From Microlunatus antarcticus (GTDB lineage Bacteria; Actinomycetota; Actinomycetes; Propionibacteriales; Propionibacteriaceae), in the NCBI RefSeq assembly GCF_014193425.1, contig NZ_JACHZG010000001.1, forward strand, positions 3,720,001 to 3,784,000: a DNA stretch of 64,000 bases, given 5' to 3'. Position numbers and translations under genes: made by a program. This document shows positions 36,497 through 47,838 of this stretch, piece after piece; the stretch's first letter is position 1; every line of letters begins with the position of its first letter. Under the pieces are notes generated by a model. It was not told where the DNA came from and searched no databases. It was given only the letters and a program-made list of their open reading frames with translations.

Positions 36497-37792
36497 TCAG
36501 CAGTTCTGCGGGACCACGATCTCGGGCGAGTCCTCGTCCCACGGCGCCGGCGACGCGAGGCTGAGGAAGTACGACTGGCTCAGCGACGTCGGGTCGTCGA
36601 GGTAGGCGGCCGCGTACGCGCCGGTGCTCTGCCACGGCACGGTCACGGTCTGCCCGGCACCCACCGTCACGGGGTCGACGTAGTCCTCGTCGGGGTCGCC
36701 GTCGCCCGCCGTCTCAAGCTCCACGACCACACCGATGGGGTTCGGGTTGCGCAGCTCGATCGCCTCGCAGCGCGGGGTGATCTCGACGCAGCCGAGCACG
36801 ACGAAGGCGACGTCCTCGAAGGGCTTCGCCAGGCCGTTGGCGTAGCTGCGGTAGGTGTACGAGCCGGCGGCCAGGCTCAGGTCCTTCTCGCGCCCACCCT
36901 TCGGGGTGCCCTTGGCGACGACGGCCTGCTGGGCGTCCAGCACCTCGAAGCGCAGCTTCTTCAGCGACGGCTGCGCTGACCAGCCCAGCTGGACGTCCGC
37001 CTTCGCCGCTGACTGGGCGCAGCCCACGTAGCCCGTGGTCTGCAGGGCGTGGGAGTCCGGCTGCGCGGCGCCGTGCTTGCAGGACTGCTTGACCTTGATC
37101 GTGCCATTCCCGAGACCGGAGTCGTCCGACGTCAGGTCGTAGTCGATCTTGGAGTGGTCGGCGCGCACGGTGAGCGATGCGCCCGGGGCGAGGTCGAGCT
37201 CGAAGTCCTGGTTCTTCTTGTGGCCGCGGTAGAGGCCGTACGCCGCCGGGTTGCCCGCCGGGTTGGTGAACGTGACCGCTCGGCAGCTGGCCTTCACCGT
37301 GACGCAGGGCAGGACGTCGAACGTCGCGTCCGCCACGAGGTCGGTCCTGCCGTGCAGGGCGACCGTGAGGTGGTAGGAGCCAGTGCGCACGGACGGCAGC
37401 GAGAACGACACGGGCCGGTCGGCCTTGGTCTTGACGGTGCCGGTCTTGCGCAGACCGGTCCCGGTCAGCACGTAGTCGAGCTTGACCTTCGTCGGCGTGT
37501 AGACGTAGCCGGCGACCTTGGCCTTGCCCGTGCCGGTCGCGCAGCCGGGATCGACGTCCAGCCAGGCCTCGTCGTCCTCGCCGGGGATCGCCAGGGCGTG
37601 GCGTTCGCCGGCCCGGTCGTGCTTCTGGGCGACGAGGTCGTGACCGGCGGCCTCCGCCAGCCGCTCCACGGGGGCGGGGACGGACACGGGCGTCGCCGAC
37701 GCGGGCACCGTCCCGAGGACGCCGGCGGTTACCGCCAGGACGACCACCCCGATGAAGCGCCGACCTGTCGCGAACCGCTGCTGTCGCACCAC
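36497..37792 (-). CDS. Secreted protein of unknown function with two cysteine-patterned modules
   Basis: This 431-residue protein has a Sec signal peptide (helix IGVVVLAVTAGVLGTVPASA, cleavage near residue 34). I recognise no family. The mature chain contains two related modules, about residues 84-238 and 258-431, each with four cysteines in the same order: C84...C163-x6-C170...C238 and C258...C335-x6-C342...C431. Matching segments such as CVTVKASCRAVTFTNP and CVEITPRCEAIELRNP show an internal duplication. The sequence is Thr/Val/Gly-rich and looks all-beta (Ig-like). It is monocistronic, upstream of eno. Confidence 0.8.
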   Translation of the reverse strand: MVRQQRFATGRRFIGVVVLAVTAGVLGTVPASATPVSVPAPVERLAEAAGHDLVAQKHDRAGERHALAIPGEDDEAWLDVDPGCATGTGKAKVAGYVYTPTKVKLDYVLTGTGLRKTGTVKTKADRPVSFSLPSVRTGSYHLTVALHGRTDLVADATFDVLPCVTVKASCRAVTFTNPAGNPAAYGLYRGHKKNQDFELDLAPGASLTVRADHSKIDYDLTSDDSGLGNGTIKVKQSCKHGAAQPDSHALQTTGYVGCAQSAAKADVQLGWSAQPSLKKLRFEVLDAQQAVVAKGTPKGGREKDLSLAAGSYTYRSYANGLAKPFEDVAFVVLGCVEITPRCEAIELRNPNPIGVVVELETAGDGDPDEDYVDPVTVGAGQTVTVPWQSTGAYAAAYLDDPTSLSQSYFLSLASPAPWDEDSPEIVVPQNC

Positions 37793-37881
37793 GTACCCCT
37801 GACCTCCACTGCCTCGTCGCCCGACCGGGCAGGAGGAGCGTACGGAGGATCAGAGCGGACTGTGCGGAAACTGAGAAGTCG

Positions 37882-38046
37882 TCAGGAGGGGGTTCCCGGC
37901 CGGCCCCGCAGCCGGTCGTCCTCGGCGAGGCGGCGGGCCGTCCGACGCCGCCGCTCGACGCGGGACGCGACCCACCAGCCGAGCACCGCGACCGCGAAGG
38001 TCAGGAGGATGCCGACGAGCACGACGGGCAGGAGCGGGATCTCCAC
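37882..38046 (-). CDS. Small single-pass membrane protein
   Basis: This 54-residue product has one helix (LLPVVLVGILLTFAVAVLGW) followed by a strongly basic cytoplasmic tail (RVERRRRTARR). GTG 38046 has GAGACT 7 nt upstream, the leaderless pattern. It lies alone between the secreted protein and the divergent SDR gene; no family is recognised. Confidence 0.55.
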   Translation of the reverse strand: MEIPLLPVVLVGILLTFAVAVLGWWVASRVERRRRTARRLAEDDRLRGRPGTPS

Positions 38047-38127
38047 GTCGCCGAGTCTCCCACGCGGGCGCGGGCCCGGGACCTGAGGCGGCGGCGTACG
38101 GCTCGCCTCGCGGGGTAAGTCCCACCC

Positions 38128-38937
38128 ATGAGCAACGACACCCCCGCCCCGACCTCGGACCGACCGTTCGCCCTGGTGACGGGGGCCTCCAGCGGCATCG
38201 GCCTGGAGCTCGCGCGCCAGCTGGCCGGCCGAGGCCACGACCTCCTGATCACCGCCGAGGTGCCGCTGGACGACCGGGTCGAGGAGCTCGCCGCGCTGGG
38301 CGCGGAGGTCCACACCTTCGTCGCCGACCTGCGGACGGGGACCGGGGTGGAGTCCCTCTACGCGGCGACCGTCGCGCTGGGCCGCCCGCTGGCCGTGGTC
38401 GCGCTCAACGCCGGGATCGGCCGGGGCGGGGCGTTCGTGGACAACAGCCTCGACGACGAGCTCGACGTCATCCGGCTGAACGTGCTCGGCACCGTGCACC
38501 TGGCCAAGCTCGTGCTCGACGACATGGTGCTGGCGAACACGGGCCGGGTGCTCGTCACCTCCTCGATCGCGTCGGAGCTGCCGGGCCCCTTCATGACCGT
38601 CTACAACGCGTCGAAGTCGTTCGTCCAGTCCTTCACCGAGGCGCTGCAGTCCGAGCTGGCCGAGACGGACGTCGTCATCACCGCGCTGATGCCCGGCCCG
38701 ACGGACACGGCCTTCTTCGCGCGCGCCGGCATGGACGACACGCTCATGGGCGAGGGCCCGCAGGACGACCCGGCCGAGGTCGCCCGTCAGGGCCTCGACG
38801 CGCTCATGGCCGGCAAGGCCAAGGTGGCGGCCTCGTCGCCGGGCCCCAAGGCCAGCGCGCTGGTGGCCGGCGTGCTGCCCGACAAGGTCAAGGCGCTGCT
38901 CAACAAGGTGGCCGCGAAGCCGCGTGACGAGGGCTGA
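38128..38937 (+). CDS. Short-chain dehydrogenase/reductase
   Basis: This 269-residue SDR has the cofactor loop TGASSGIG (near residue 19), LNAGIGRGG, catalytic Ser in VTSSIAS and the YxxxK pair in YNASK. The absence of an acidic residue right after the second strand does not settle NAD versus NADP. The C-terminal extension (KASALVAGVLPDKVKALLNK) is short and amphipathic. The substrate is unknown. It is followed 58 bp later by an aldo/keto reductase. Confidence 0.9.
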   Translation: MSNDTPAPTSDRPFALVTGASSGIGLELARQLAGRGHDLLITAEVPLDDRVEELAALGAEVHTFVADLRTGTGVESLYAATVALGRPLAVVALNAGIGRGGAFVDNSLDDELDVIRLNVLGTVHLAKLVLDDMVLANTGRVLVTSSIASELPGPFMTVYNASKSFVQSFTEALQSELAETDVVITALMPGPTDTAFFARAGMDDTLMGEGPQDDPAEVARQGLDALMAGKAKVAASSPGPKASALVAGVLPDKVKALLNKVAAKPRDEG

Positions 38938-38995
38938 GGCCCGGGCGCCGAAGCCCCGGCGCTGAGGCAGGTCTCGGCGGGGTAACACTGCGGAC

Positions 38996-40021
38996 ATGGA
39001 ATATCGCACCCTCGGCTCGAGCGGCACCGCCGTCTCCAGCCTCTGCCTCGGCACCATGACCTTCGGCAACGAGACCGACGAGGCCGGCTCCCACGAGCAG
39101 CTCGACACCTTCGTCGCCGCCGGCGGCAACTTCGTCGACACGGCGAACGTCTACACCCGCGGGGTCTCCGAGGAGATCATCGGTCGCTGGTACGCGAACC
39201 GCCCCTCCGACGTCACCGACCGGGTCGTTCTCGCGACCAAGGGTCGGTTCCCGACGACCGAGGGGCCGAACTCGTCCGGCCTCTCGCGCCGCAACCTCAC
39301 CCGGTCGCTCGACGCCTCGCTGGGTCGGCTCGGCCTCGACCACGTCGACCTCTACCAGGTGCACGCGTTCGACGCGTGGACCCCGCTGGAGGAGTCGCTG
39401 CGCACCCTCGACGGCTTCGTCCAGGAGGGCAAGATCGGCTACTACGGCCTGTCGAACTTCACCGGCTGGCAGCTCACCAAGGCCGTCCACACGGCGCGGG
39501 CGCTGGGTCTGAACGAGCCCGTCACGCTGCAGCCGCAGTACAGCCTGATCGTCCGCGAGATCGAGTGGGAGATCGTCCCCGCCGCCCTCGACGTCGGCAT
39601 GGGCCTGCTGCCGTGGAGCCCGCTGGGCGGCGGCTGGCTGTCCGGCAAGTACAAGCGCGACGAGCGTCCGACCGGCGCCACGCGGCTCGGGGACAACCCG
39701 GAGCGCGGCATGGAGGCGTACGACCGCCGCGGCACCGAGCGCACCTGGAACACGATCGACGCCGTCCAGAAGATCGCCGAGGACCGCGGCGTCTCGATGG
39801 CCGAGGTCGCCCTGTCCTGGGTCACCGACCGGCCCAGCGTCACCTCGACGATCCTCGGCGCCCGCACCACCGCGCAGCTCGAGACCAACCTCAAGGCCGC
39901 CGGTCTGCACCTGACCGACGAGGAGACCGCTGCCCTCGACGAGGCGAGCGACCTCCGCGCGACGGACTACCCCTACGGCGAGCTCGGCGTCGGGCAGCGC
40001 AACCGCAACCTCGAGGGCTGA
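38996..40021 (+). CDS. Aldo/keto reductase
   Basis: This 341-residue TIM-barrel NADPH oxidoreductase has the AKR start MEYRTLGSSGTAVSSLCLG, NFVDTANVY (catalytic Asp and Tyr), ATKGRF (catalytic Lys), LGLDHVDLYQVHAFD (catalytic His) and the C-terminal cofactor segment STILGARTTAQLETNL. It resembles the AKR11/YajO branch; the substrate is unknown. AACACT sits 6 nt before ATG 38996, suggesting a leaderless transcript of its own. Confidence 0.92.
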   Translation: MEYRTLGSSGTAVSSLCLGTMTFGNETDEAGSHEQLDTFVAAGGNFVDTANVYTRGVSEEIIGRWYANRPSDVTDRVVLATKGRFPTTEGPNSSGLSRRNLTRSLDASLGRLGLDHVDLYQVHAFDAWTPLEESLRTLDGFVQEGKIGYYGLSNFTGWQLTKAVHTARALGLNEPVTLQPQYSLIVREIEWEIVPAALDVGMGLLPWSPLGGGWLSGKYKRDERPTGATRLGDNPERGMEAYDRRGTERTWNTIDAVQKIAEDRGVSMAEVALSWVTDRPSVTSTILGARTTAQLETNLKAAGLHLTDEETAALDEASDLRATDYPYGELGVGQRNRNLEG

Positions 40022-40037
40022 CCGGCTGACCGGCTGA

Positions 40038-40415
40038 TCAGCCGACGTCAGGTCGACGGGGCCGTCGCCCGCGCAGGGCGGCGGCCACGTTGATCCCTAC
40101 GATCCCGGCCCAGGCGATCGCGGTGCTGATGATCGAGTCGTGGACGATCCCGGTGATCGGGATGCCGGCGCCGAGCGAGGCCAGCGCGATGAAGAAGCGG
40201 CCGTCTCCCGTCGCCTTCTCCTCGTCGCGCGCGTGCTGGCGTTCCTCGGGTGTCGCGACCACCTGCGCGGTCCGCTGCGCGACGATCTCCTCGACGCGGT
40301 CGGCCAGGCTCGCCGCGACCGCGTCCTCGTAGTCGGGCCCGAGGTCGTGGCGCGCTCCGAGCGCCGCGTCCACGTCGCGTCGGAGCTCTGAGGAGGGTCG
40401 TGTGGGCTCGCTCAC
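40038..40415 (-). CDS. Hypothetical protein with C-terminal membrane helices
   Basis: This 125-residue protein has a hydrophilic, charged first half that looks helical (LADRVEEIVAQRTAQVVATP), then two hydrophobic segments (FFIALASLGAGIPITGIV and AIAWAGIVGINVAAALRG) and a basic C-terminus. I recognise no family. GTG 40415 is preceded by TAGCCT with 6 nt spacing (leaderless). It lies 9 bp after the end of mazG on the same strand. Confidence 0.7.
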   Translation of the reverse strand: MSEPTRPSSELRRDVDAALGARHDLGPDYEDAVAASLADRVEEIVAQRTAQVVATPEERQHARDEEKATGDGRFFIALASLGAGIPITGIVHDSIISTAIAWAGIVGINVAAALRGRRPRRPDVG

Positions 40416-40424
40416 ACCGTCAGG

Positions 40425-41051
40425 CTAGCCCCGTTCGGCGTCGCGGACCCTCACCTCGAGGCGGCGTACGGCCGTGCGGGCCGACTGCTCGGCGTCGAGC
40501 CCGGAGGCTTGCGCGCGGACCACGAGGTCGAGCAGCGCCTCGCCGAGCGCCTCGTCCGTGATCGGCTCGACCTCCGCCGGGGCCGCCAGCGGCACGCGAC
40601 GCGAACGGGCCCGGGACAGGATCTTGCCCGCCCGGGACAGGGCCGAGAGCTGCTCGGGGATGCCCTCGAGCGCGGACGTCCTGCCCTTCTCGACCGCCTT
40701 GCGCTGCTCCCAGCTCGCGTGCGGGTCGTCGGGGGCCGTTTCGGTGGCGAACACGTGGGGGTGCCGGCGGACCAGCTTGTCGGCGATCCCCGCGGCCACG
40801 GCCTGGACGTTGAACGCACCCTCCTCCGCCGCCAGCTCGCTGTGGAACACGACCTGCAGCAGCAGGTCGCCGAGCTCCTCGCGCAGGTCGTCGGTCGTCC
40901 CGGCCTCGATGGCCTCGACCACCTCGCAGGACTCCTCGACGAGGTAGGGGACGAGCGAGCGGTGCGTCTGCTCGGCGTCCCAGGGGCACTCGGCGCGCAG
41001 CCGGTGCATCACCGCCACGAGCCGGTCGACCTCGGTCACCGCCTGGGGCAC
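40425..41051 (-). CDS. mazG: Nucleoside triphosphate pyrophosphohydrolase MazG
   Basis: This 208-residue all-alpha NTP-PPase hydrolyses (d)NTPs to NMP and pyrophosphate. The metal site is LVEESCEVVEAI (Glu39, Glu40, Glu43) with REELGDLLLQV (Glu58, Glu59, Asp62); ECPWDAEQTHRSL and ADKLVRRHPHVF are MazG hallmarks. It carries one MazG domain and a degenerate C-terminal half, as in other actinobacteria. The start lies 5 bp after the lipoprotein gene's stop, so both are probably in one transcript. Confidence 0.93.
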   Translation of the reverse strand: MPQAVTEVDRLVAVMHRLRAECPWDAEQTHRSLVPYLVEESCEVVEAIEAGTTDDLREELGDLLLQVVFHSELAAEEGAFNVQAVAAGIADKLVRRHPHVFATETAPDDPHASWEQRKAVEKGRTSALEGIPEQLSALSRAGKILSRARSRRVPLAAPAEVEPITDEALGEALLDLVVRAQASGLDAEQSARTAVRRLEVRVRDAERG

Positions 41052-41056
41052 CGGCG

Positions 41057-41614
41057 TCAGGGCGTGGGCGTCGGGCTGGGGCTCGCGGGCTGGGCGAGCG
41101 AGCCCGACTGGTCGGTGATGATCAGCTTCTGCTGCTCGTCGAGCACGCCGTAGCGCGGGTTGAGCGTGACCTTCTGCTGCGCGACCTGGTCGAGGTAGGG
41201 CTGGGGGCCGATCTTCTGGGCCACGATCTGCTGGTCGGCCACGTCGTACGCGACCTCCGCCGCCCCGGGGACCGACACGAGCGGCTCCAGGTTGGAGCCC
41301 TGCAGCGCGGCGCCGCGCTCGGCGTCGGTGACGACGATGTTGTTCTTCGCCGCGATGTGGTCGGCGATGACCCCGTGGACCATGGCGTCCAGCACCGCCT
41401 GGGGCGACACCTGCTGGCCCTCCTGGACGGTCGAGCCGACCCCGGCGACCGCGGCGTCGAGCTGCTTCGACGTGATCGTCGTGCCGTCGACGTACGCGGC
41501 GACCGACGGGCTCGCGTCGCCGCAGCCGGCGGTGAGGCCGACCGCGAGGAGCGCGACGGTCGTGGCGGCGAGGCGGAGCCGGCGCTGCGGTGCAGCCGGG
41601 AACCTGGGACGCAT
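41057..41614 (-). CDS. SurA-like (peptidyl-prolyl isomerase N-domain) lipoprotein
   Basis: This 185-residue lipoprotein has a basic start, the helix LAATTVALLAVGLTAGC ending in the lipobox LTAGC, then SPSVAAYVDGTTITSKQLDAAVA, which is the opening of the SurA N-terminal chaperone domain. No catalytic rotamase domain follows; the C-terminus is a Pro/Ser/Thr tail. It is probably an envelope chaperone. It lies between mfd and mazG, the place held by a lipoprotein in related genomes. Confidence 0.82.
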   Translation of the reverse strand: MRPRFPAAPQRRLRLAATTVALLAVGLTAGCGDASPSVAAYVDGTTITSKQLDAAVAGVGSTVQEGQQVSPQAVLDAMVHGVIADHIAAKNNIVVTDAERGAALQGSNLEPLVSVPGAAEVAYDVADQQIVAQKIGPQPYLDQVAQQKVTLNPRYGVLDEQQKLIITDQSGSLAQPASPSPTPTP

Positions 41615-41651
41615 GGGACCTCTCGAGACGTAGGGCGGAGCTGACCTGAGC

Positions 41652-45311
<3,660 letters not shown>

Positions 45312-45358
45312 TGGTCAGACTGTACTGAGGGCGCGAAACCGACGCGGGGGTGCGTCCC

Positions 45359-45940
45359 TCAGGAGTTGAACTGGCTCTGGGTCCGCTCGAGGTCGTTCTG
45401 GACGAGGAACTCGACCGCGTCGGCGGCCCGCTGGACCTCGATCTCGAGGTCCGTCCGGGCCGACGGAGGGAAGTTGCTCAGCAGGAAGTCGGCCGGGTCC
45501 TGCCGCCCGGGCGGACGCCCGACGCCGATGCGGACGCGGTAGTAGTCGCCGGTGCCGAGCGAGCGCCGGATCGACTTGAGGCCGTTGTGGCCGTTGTCCC
45601 CGCCACCGAGCTTGACCCGCAGCTGGGTGGGGTCGATGTCGAGCTCGTCGTGGATCACGATCAACGCCGACGGCTCGAGCTTGTAGTACGACATCAGCCC
45701 GGAGACGGGCCCGCCGGTCTCGTTCATGTACGAGCGCGACTTGGCCAGGACCAGCCGCTGCTGGTCGACGCCGGGAGGGCCGACGCGGACGTCGGCCGTC
45801 TCGGCGCGGATGCCCTTGACGGGTGAGAAACGAGCACCGCCACGACGGGCCAGCTCGTCGACGACGAGGAAGCCCACGTTGTGGCGGTGACCGGCGTAGG
45901 TCGGGCCCGGGTTACCGAGCCCGACCACCAGCCAGAGCAT
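45359..45940 (-). CDS. pth: Peptidyl-tRNA hydrolase
   Basis: This enzyme releases tRNA from stalled peptidyl-tRNA. The 193-residue protein has the N-terminal signature VVGLGNPGPTYAGHRHNVGF with Asn10 and catalytic His20, then SYMNETGGPV and VIHDELDIDPTQLRVKLGGG with the catalytic Asp. ATG 45940 has a GAGGCAGC ribosome site. It directly follows rplY (20 bp), the standard pair. Confidence 0.96.
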   Translation of the reverse strand: MLWLVVGLGNPGPTYAGHRHNVGFLVVDELARRGGARFSPVKGIRAETADVRVGPPGVDQQRLVLAKSRSYMNETGGPVSGLMSYYKLEPSALIVIHDELDIDPTQLRVKLGGGDNGHNGLKSIRRSLGTGDYYRVRIGVGRPPGRQDPADFLLSNFPPSARTDLEIEVQRAADAVEFLVQNDLERTQSQFNS

Positions 45941-45960
45941 GCTGCCTCGACCGGGTGAGG

Positions 45961-46635
45961 TCAGGCGTTCTCGGAGTCCTCGGAGGAACCGGACTCCTCG
46001 GCCTGCGCCGCGTCGGTCTCGGTGTCCTCGGCCAGCGTGGGCTCGATGCCCAGCTCGGCCTCGGCCTCGGCCAGCTCGGCCTCGACCTGCTCGGCGGTCG
46101 CGGCCGCCGTGATGTTGATGATGAGCGCCTCGGGGTCGAGCCCGGACAGGGTCGAGCCCTCGGGGAGCGTGATGTCGCCCGCGGTGATCTGCGTACCGGC
46201 CTTGAGGCCCTCGATCGACACGACCACGTTCACGGGGATGTGCGTCGCCTCGGCCTCGACCGGGATCGAGTTCGCGACGACGTCGACGAGCGCGTCCGGA
46301 GCCGCCTCGCCCTCGACGAGGATGGCGACGTCGACCGTGACCTTCTCGCCACGACGGACGAGGACCAGGTCGACGTGCTCGATGGTGCGCTTGATCGGGT
46401 CGCGCTGGACCTGCTTGGGCAGGGCGAGCTGGGCGCCCCCGTCGAGCTCGATGGAGAGGAGCGCGTTGGCGGTGCGCAGCGCGAGCAGGGTCTCGTGACC
46501 CGGCAGGGTGATGTGGACAGGATCCGTGCCGTGCCCGTACAGGACGGCGGGGATCTTGTCGGCACGACGGATACGGCGGGCAGCACCCTTGCCGAACTCG
46601 GTGCGCGCCTCGGCGATGATCGTGACCTCAGGCAC
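45961..46635 (-). CDS. rplY: 50S ribosomal protein L25/general stress protein Ctc
   Basis: This 224-residue long form of L25 has an N-terminal 5S rRNA-binding domain (ARTEFGKGAARRIRRADKIPAVLYGHG), the CTC/TL5-type beta domain (HIPVNVVVSIEGLKAGTQITAGDI) and a very acidic C-terminal tail rich in Glu and Ala. GTG 46635 has AAGGAG 8 nt upstream. The 5' region carries two direct copies of a 12-mer (46655-46679). The 281-bp gap to 46916 otherwise holds a possible -10 (TAGTCT near 46800) and the palindrome at 46870. Confidence 0.95.
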   Translation of the reverse strand: MPEVTIIAEARTEFGKGAARRIRRADKIPAVLYGHGTDPVHITLPGHETLLALRTANALLSIELDGGAQLALPKQVQRDPIKRTIEHVDLVLVRRGEKVTVDVAILVEGEAAPDALVDVVANSIPVEAEATHIPVNVVVSIEGLKAGTQITAGDITLPEGSTLSGLDPEALIINITAAATAEQVEAELAEAEAELGIEPTLAEDTETDAAQAEESGSSEDSENA

Positions 46636-46654
46636 GGACGAACTCCTTGCGATT

Positions 46655-46679
46655 TGCTTCGAACGACTGCTTCGAACGA
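46655..46679. repeat. Tandem 12-mer upstream of rplY
   Basis: TGCTTCGAACGA occurs at 46655-46666 and 46668-46679, giving two palindromic TTCGAA cores 13 bp apart, 20-44 nt before the rplY start. It could be a regulator site or part of the leader. It does not fit the spacing of the actinobacterial LexA box. Confidence 0.5.
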
Positions 46680-46869
46680 TGTGGGTTGGACTCGGATGTC
46701 AGCACCGGGAGGTGCGCAGCGGGCGACCGCAGGCCGGCCCGCGCGGAGCCGGTGCCCTGTCGATCACGGTCTGCGACCCTCGCCGAGGCAACCTCAGAAG
46801 ACTAGCCGACGGCGGCCGTACGCCCGAATCCGTCCCGTCGTGCCCTCCGCCCCTTCAGTCCTCCCGTCG

Positions 46870-46924
46870 AGAGTGACGGCGCGCCGGGGTTCTCGGGCGG
46901 GCTTCTCGGCATGTCGTCACACTC
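46870..46924. repeat. Bracketing palindrome, downstream copy (DUF559 gene 1)
   Basis: This 55-bp imperfect palindrome has outer arms GAGTG/CACTC, then ACGGC pairing with GTCGT, then GCGCCG with CGGCAT (one mismatch). The stop codon of the DUF559 gene (46919-46917) lies within the right arm. The partner at 47759-47813 is also 55 bp; the inner segment CGCCGGGGTTCTC occurs in both, in opposite orientation. Confidence 0.75.
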
Positions 46925-47690
46925 GGCGCTCGAAGTGCGCCACCCACTCGGGCGTGAAAGTGGGAGCAGGACCGCGGTAGCCCCGTTCGACGAGCCGTGC
47001 GTGGATCTTGCGCACCAGCTCACGCGGTCGGCGCAGGCGGTCCCGGGTCACGCGGATGGTCGAGAAGTCAGCGTCGGAGAAGGCGTCGTCGCGGTCCAGG
47101 TCGTTGTTCCACTGGCCGCGTTCACGGTGCTGGCCCCCGTCGTACTCGAGGATCAGCCCGAACTCCTCGACGAGCAGGTCGACCCTCCCGATCACGCGGT
47201 CCCCGTGCCCCAGCACCACGTTGCAGCGCGGTTCGGGCAGACCCGCGAGGACCAGGCACAGGCGCAGGCGCGTCTCCGGGATCGAGTCGACCCGTTCCCG
47301 GACCAGACCCGCGGCCCGCCGCACGAGCCGGCAGCCGCGACCGCCGGCCCGTGCCGCGACCGCCTGCAGGTCCGGCAGGGTCACGAGCCCGGCCTTCAGC
47401 AGGGCGTCGCCGGCGGCCACGAGCTCGACGAGGTCGAGGTCCGCTGCCGCCTGGCACCAGGCGGCGGCCGGGCGGGCCAGCCCGTCGCGGTGCGGCGGGA
47501 GCGACCGGACGCGGGAGAGCCGTACGCCGTGCCGCCGGGTCTGCGCCCGGGTGAGCGTCGAGGCACGCACGGGTCGTCGATCGCCGACGTCGACGCCGTA
47601 CAGCTGCAGGGCGGTCACCCCGACGAGCACGGCGTCGGCCGGCAGGTGGAAGCGCGCACGCGCGCAGCGGTCGAGCAGGTCCGGGTCCAC
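46917..47690 (-). CDS. DUF559 protein, VSR-like PD-(D/E)XK nuclease fold
   Basis: This 257-residue protein has a helical N-terminal half and a C-terminal DUF559 domain related to very-short-patch-repair endonucleases. The candidate nuclease residues are intact: Glu in DSIPETRLRL, Asp in VIGRVDLLVEE and Glu-x-Asp in LILEYDGGQHRERGQW. Such proteins are multicopy in actinobacteria and their role is unknown. The gene is bracketed by two 55-bp palindromes: the downstream one supplies its stop codon, and the upstream one ends 68 bp before its GTG. It interrupts the usual rplY-prs neighbourhood, so it is probably an acquired or mobile unit (inference). Confidence 0.82.
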   Translation of the reverse strand: MDPDLLDRCARARFHLPADAVLVGVTALQLYGVDVGDRRPVRASTLTRAQTRRHGVRLSRVRSLPPHRDGLARPAAAWCQAAADLDLVELVAAGDALLKAGLVTLPDLQAVAARAGGRGCRLVRRAAGLVRERVDSIPETRLRLCLVLAGLPEPRCNVVLGHGDRVIGRVDLLVEEFGLILEYDGGQHRERGQWNNDLDRDDAFSDADFSTIRVTRDRLRRPRELVRKIHARLVERGYRGPAPTFTPEWVAHFERRV

Positions 47691-47758
47691 ACCCAGATCT
47701 GTAAGGACCGGACCCGAGATCGGCCGGTCCGTCCCCGCGAGCTGTGGACAAGCCGTCC

Positions 47759-47813
47759 AGAGTGACGACGCGCCGAGGCGCCCCGCAGAGAACCCCGGCG
47801 TGTCGTCCCACTC
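47759..47813. repeat. Bracketing palindrome, upstream copy (DUF559 gene 1)
   Basis: This 55-bp palindrome has outer arms GAGTG/CACTC, a CC bulge, then ACGAC/GTCGT and GCGCCG/CGGCGT fully paired (one G-T). The loop of about 20 nt contains GAGAACC, the complement of GGTTCTC in the copy at 46870. It lies 68 bp upstream of the DUF559 start and 25 bp from the prs stop. Confidence 0.75.
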
Positions 47814-47838
47814 GCGGCGTCAGCCCCGCCGGACGGGG

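Noticed and set aside
46655-46679. LexA (SOS) box upstream of rplY
   Set aside because: TCGAAC and TTCGA half-sites are present, but the spacing is 1 bp longer than the actinobacterial consensus TCGAAC-N4-GTTCGA, and a ribosomal protein is not an expected target.
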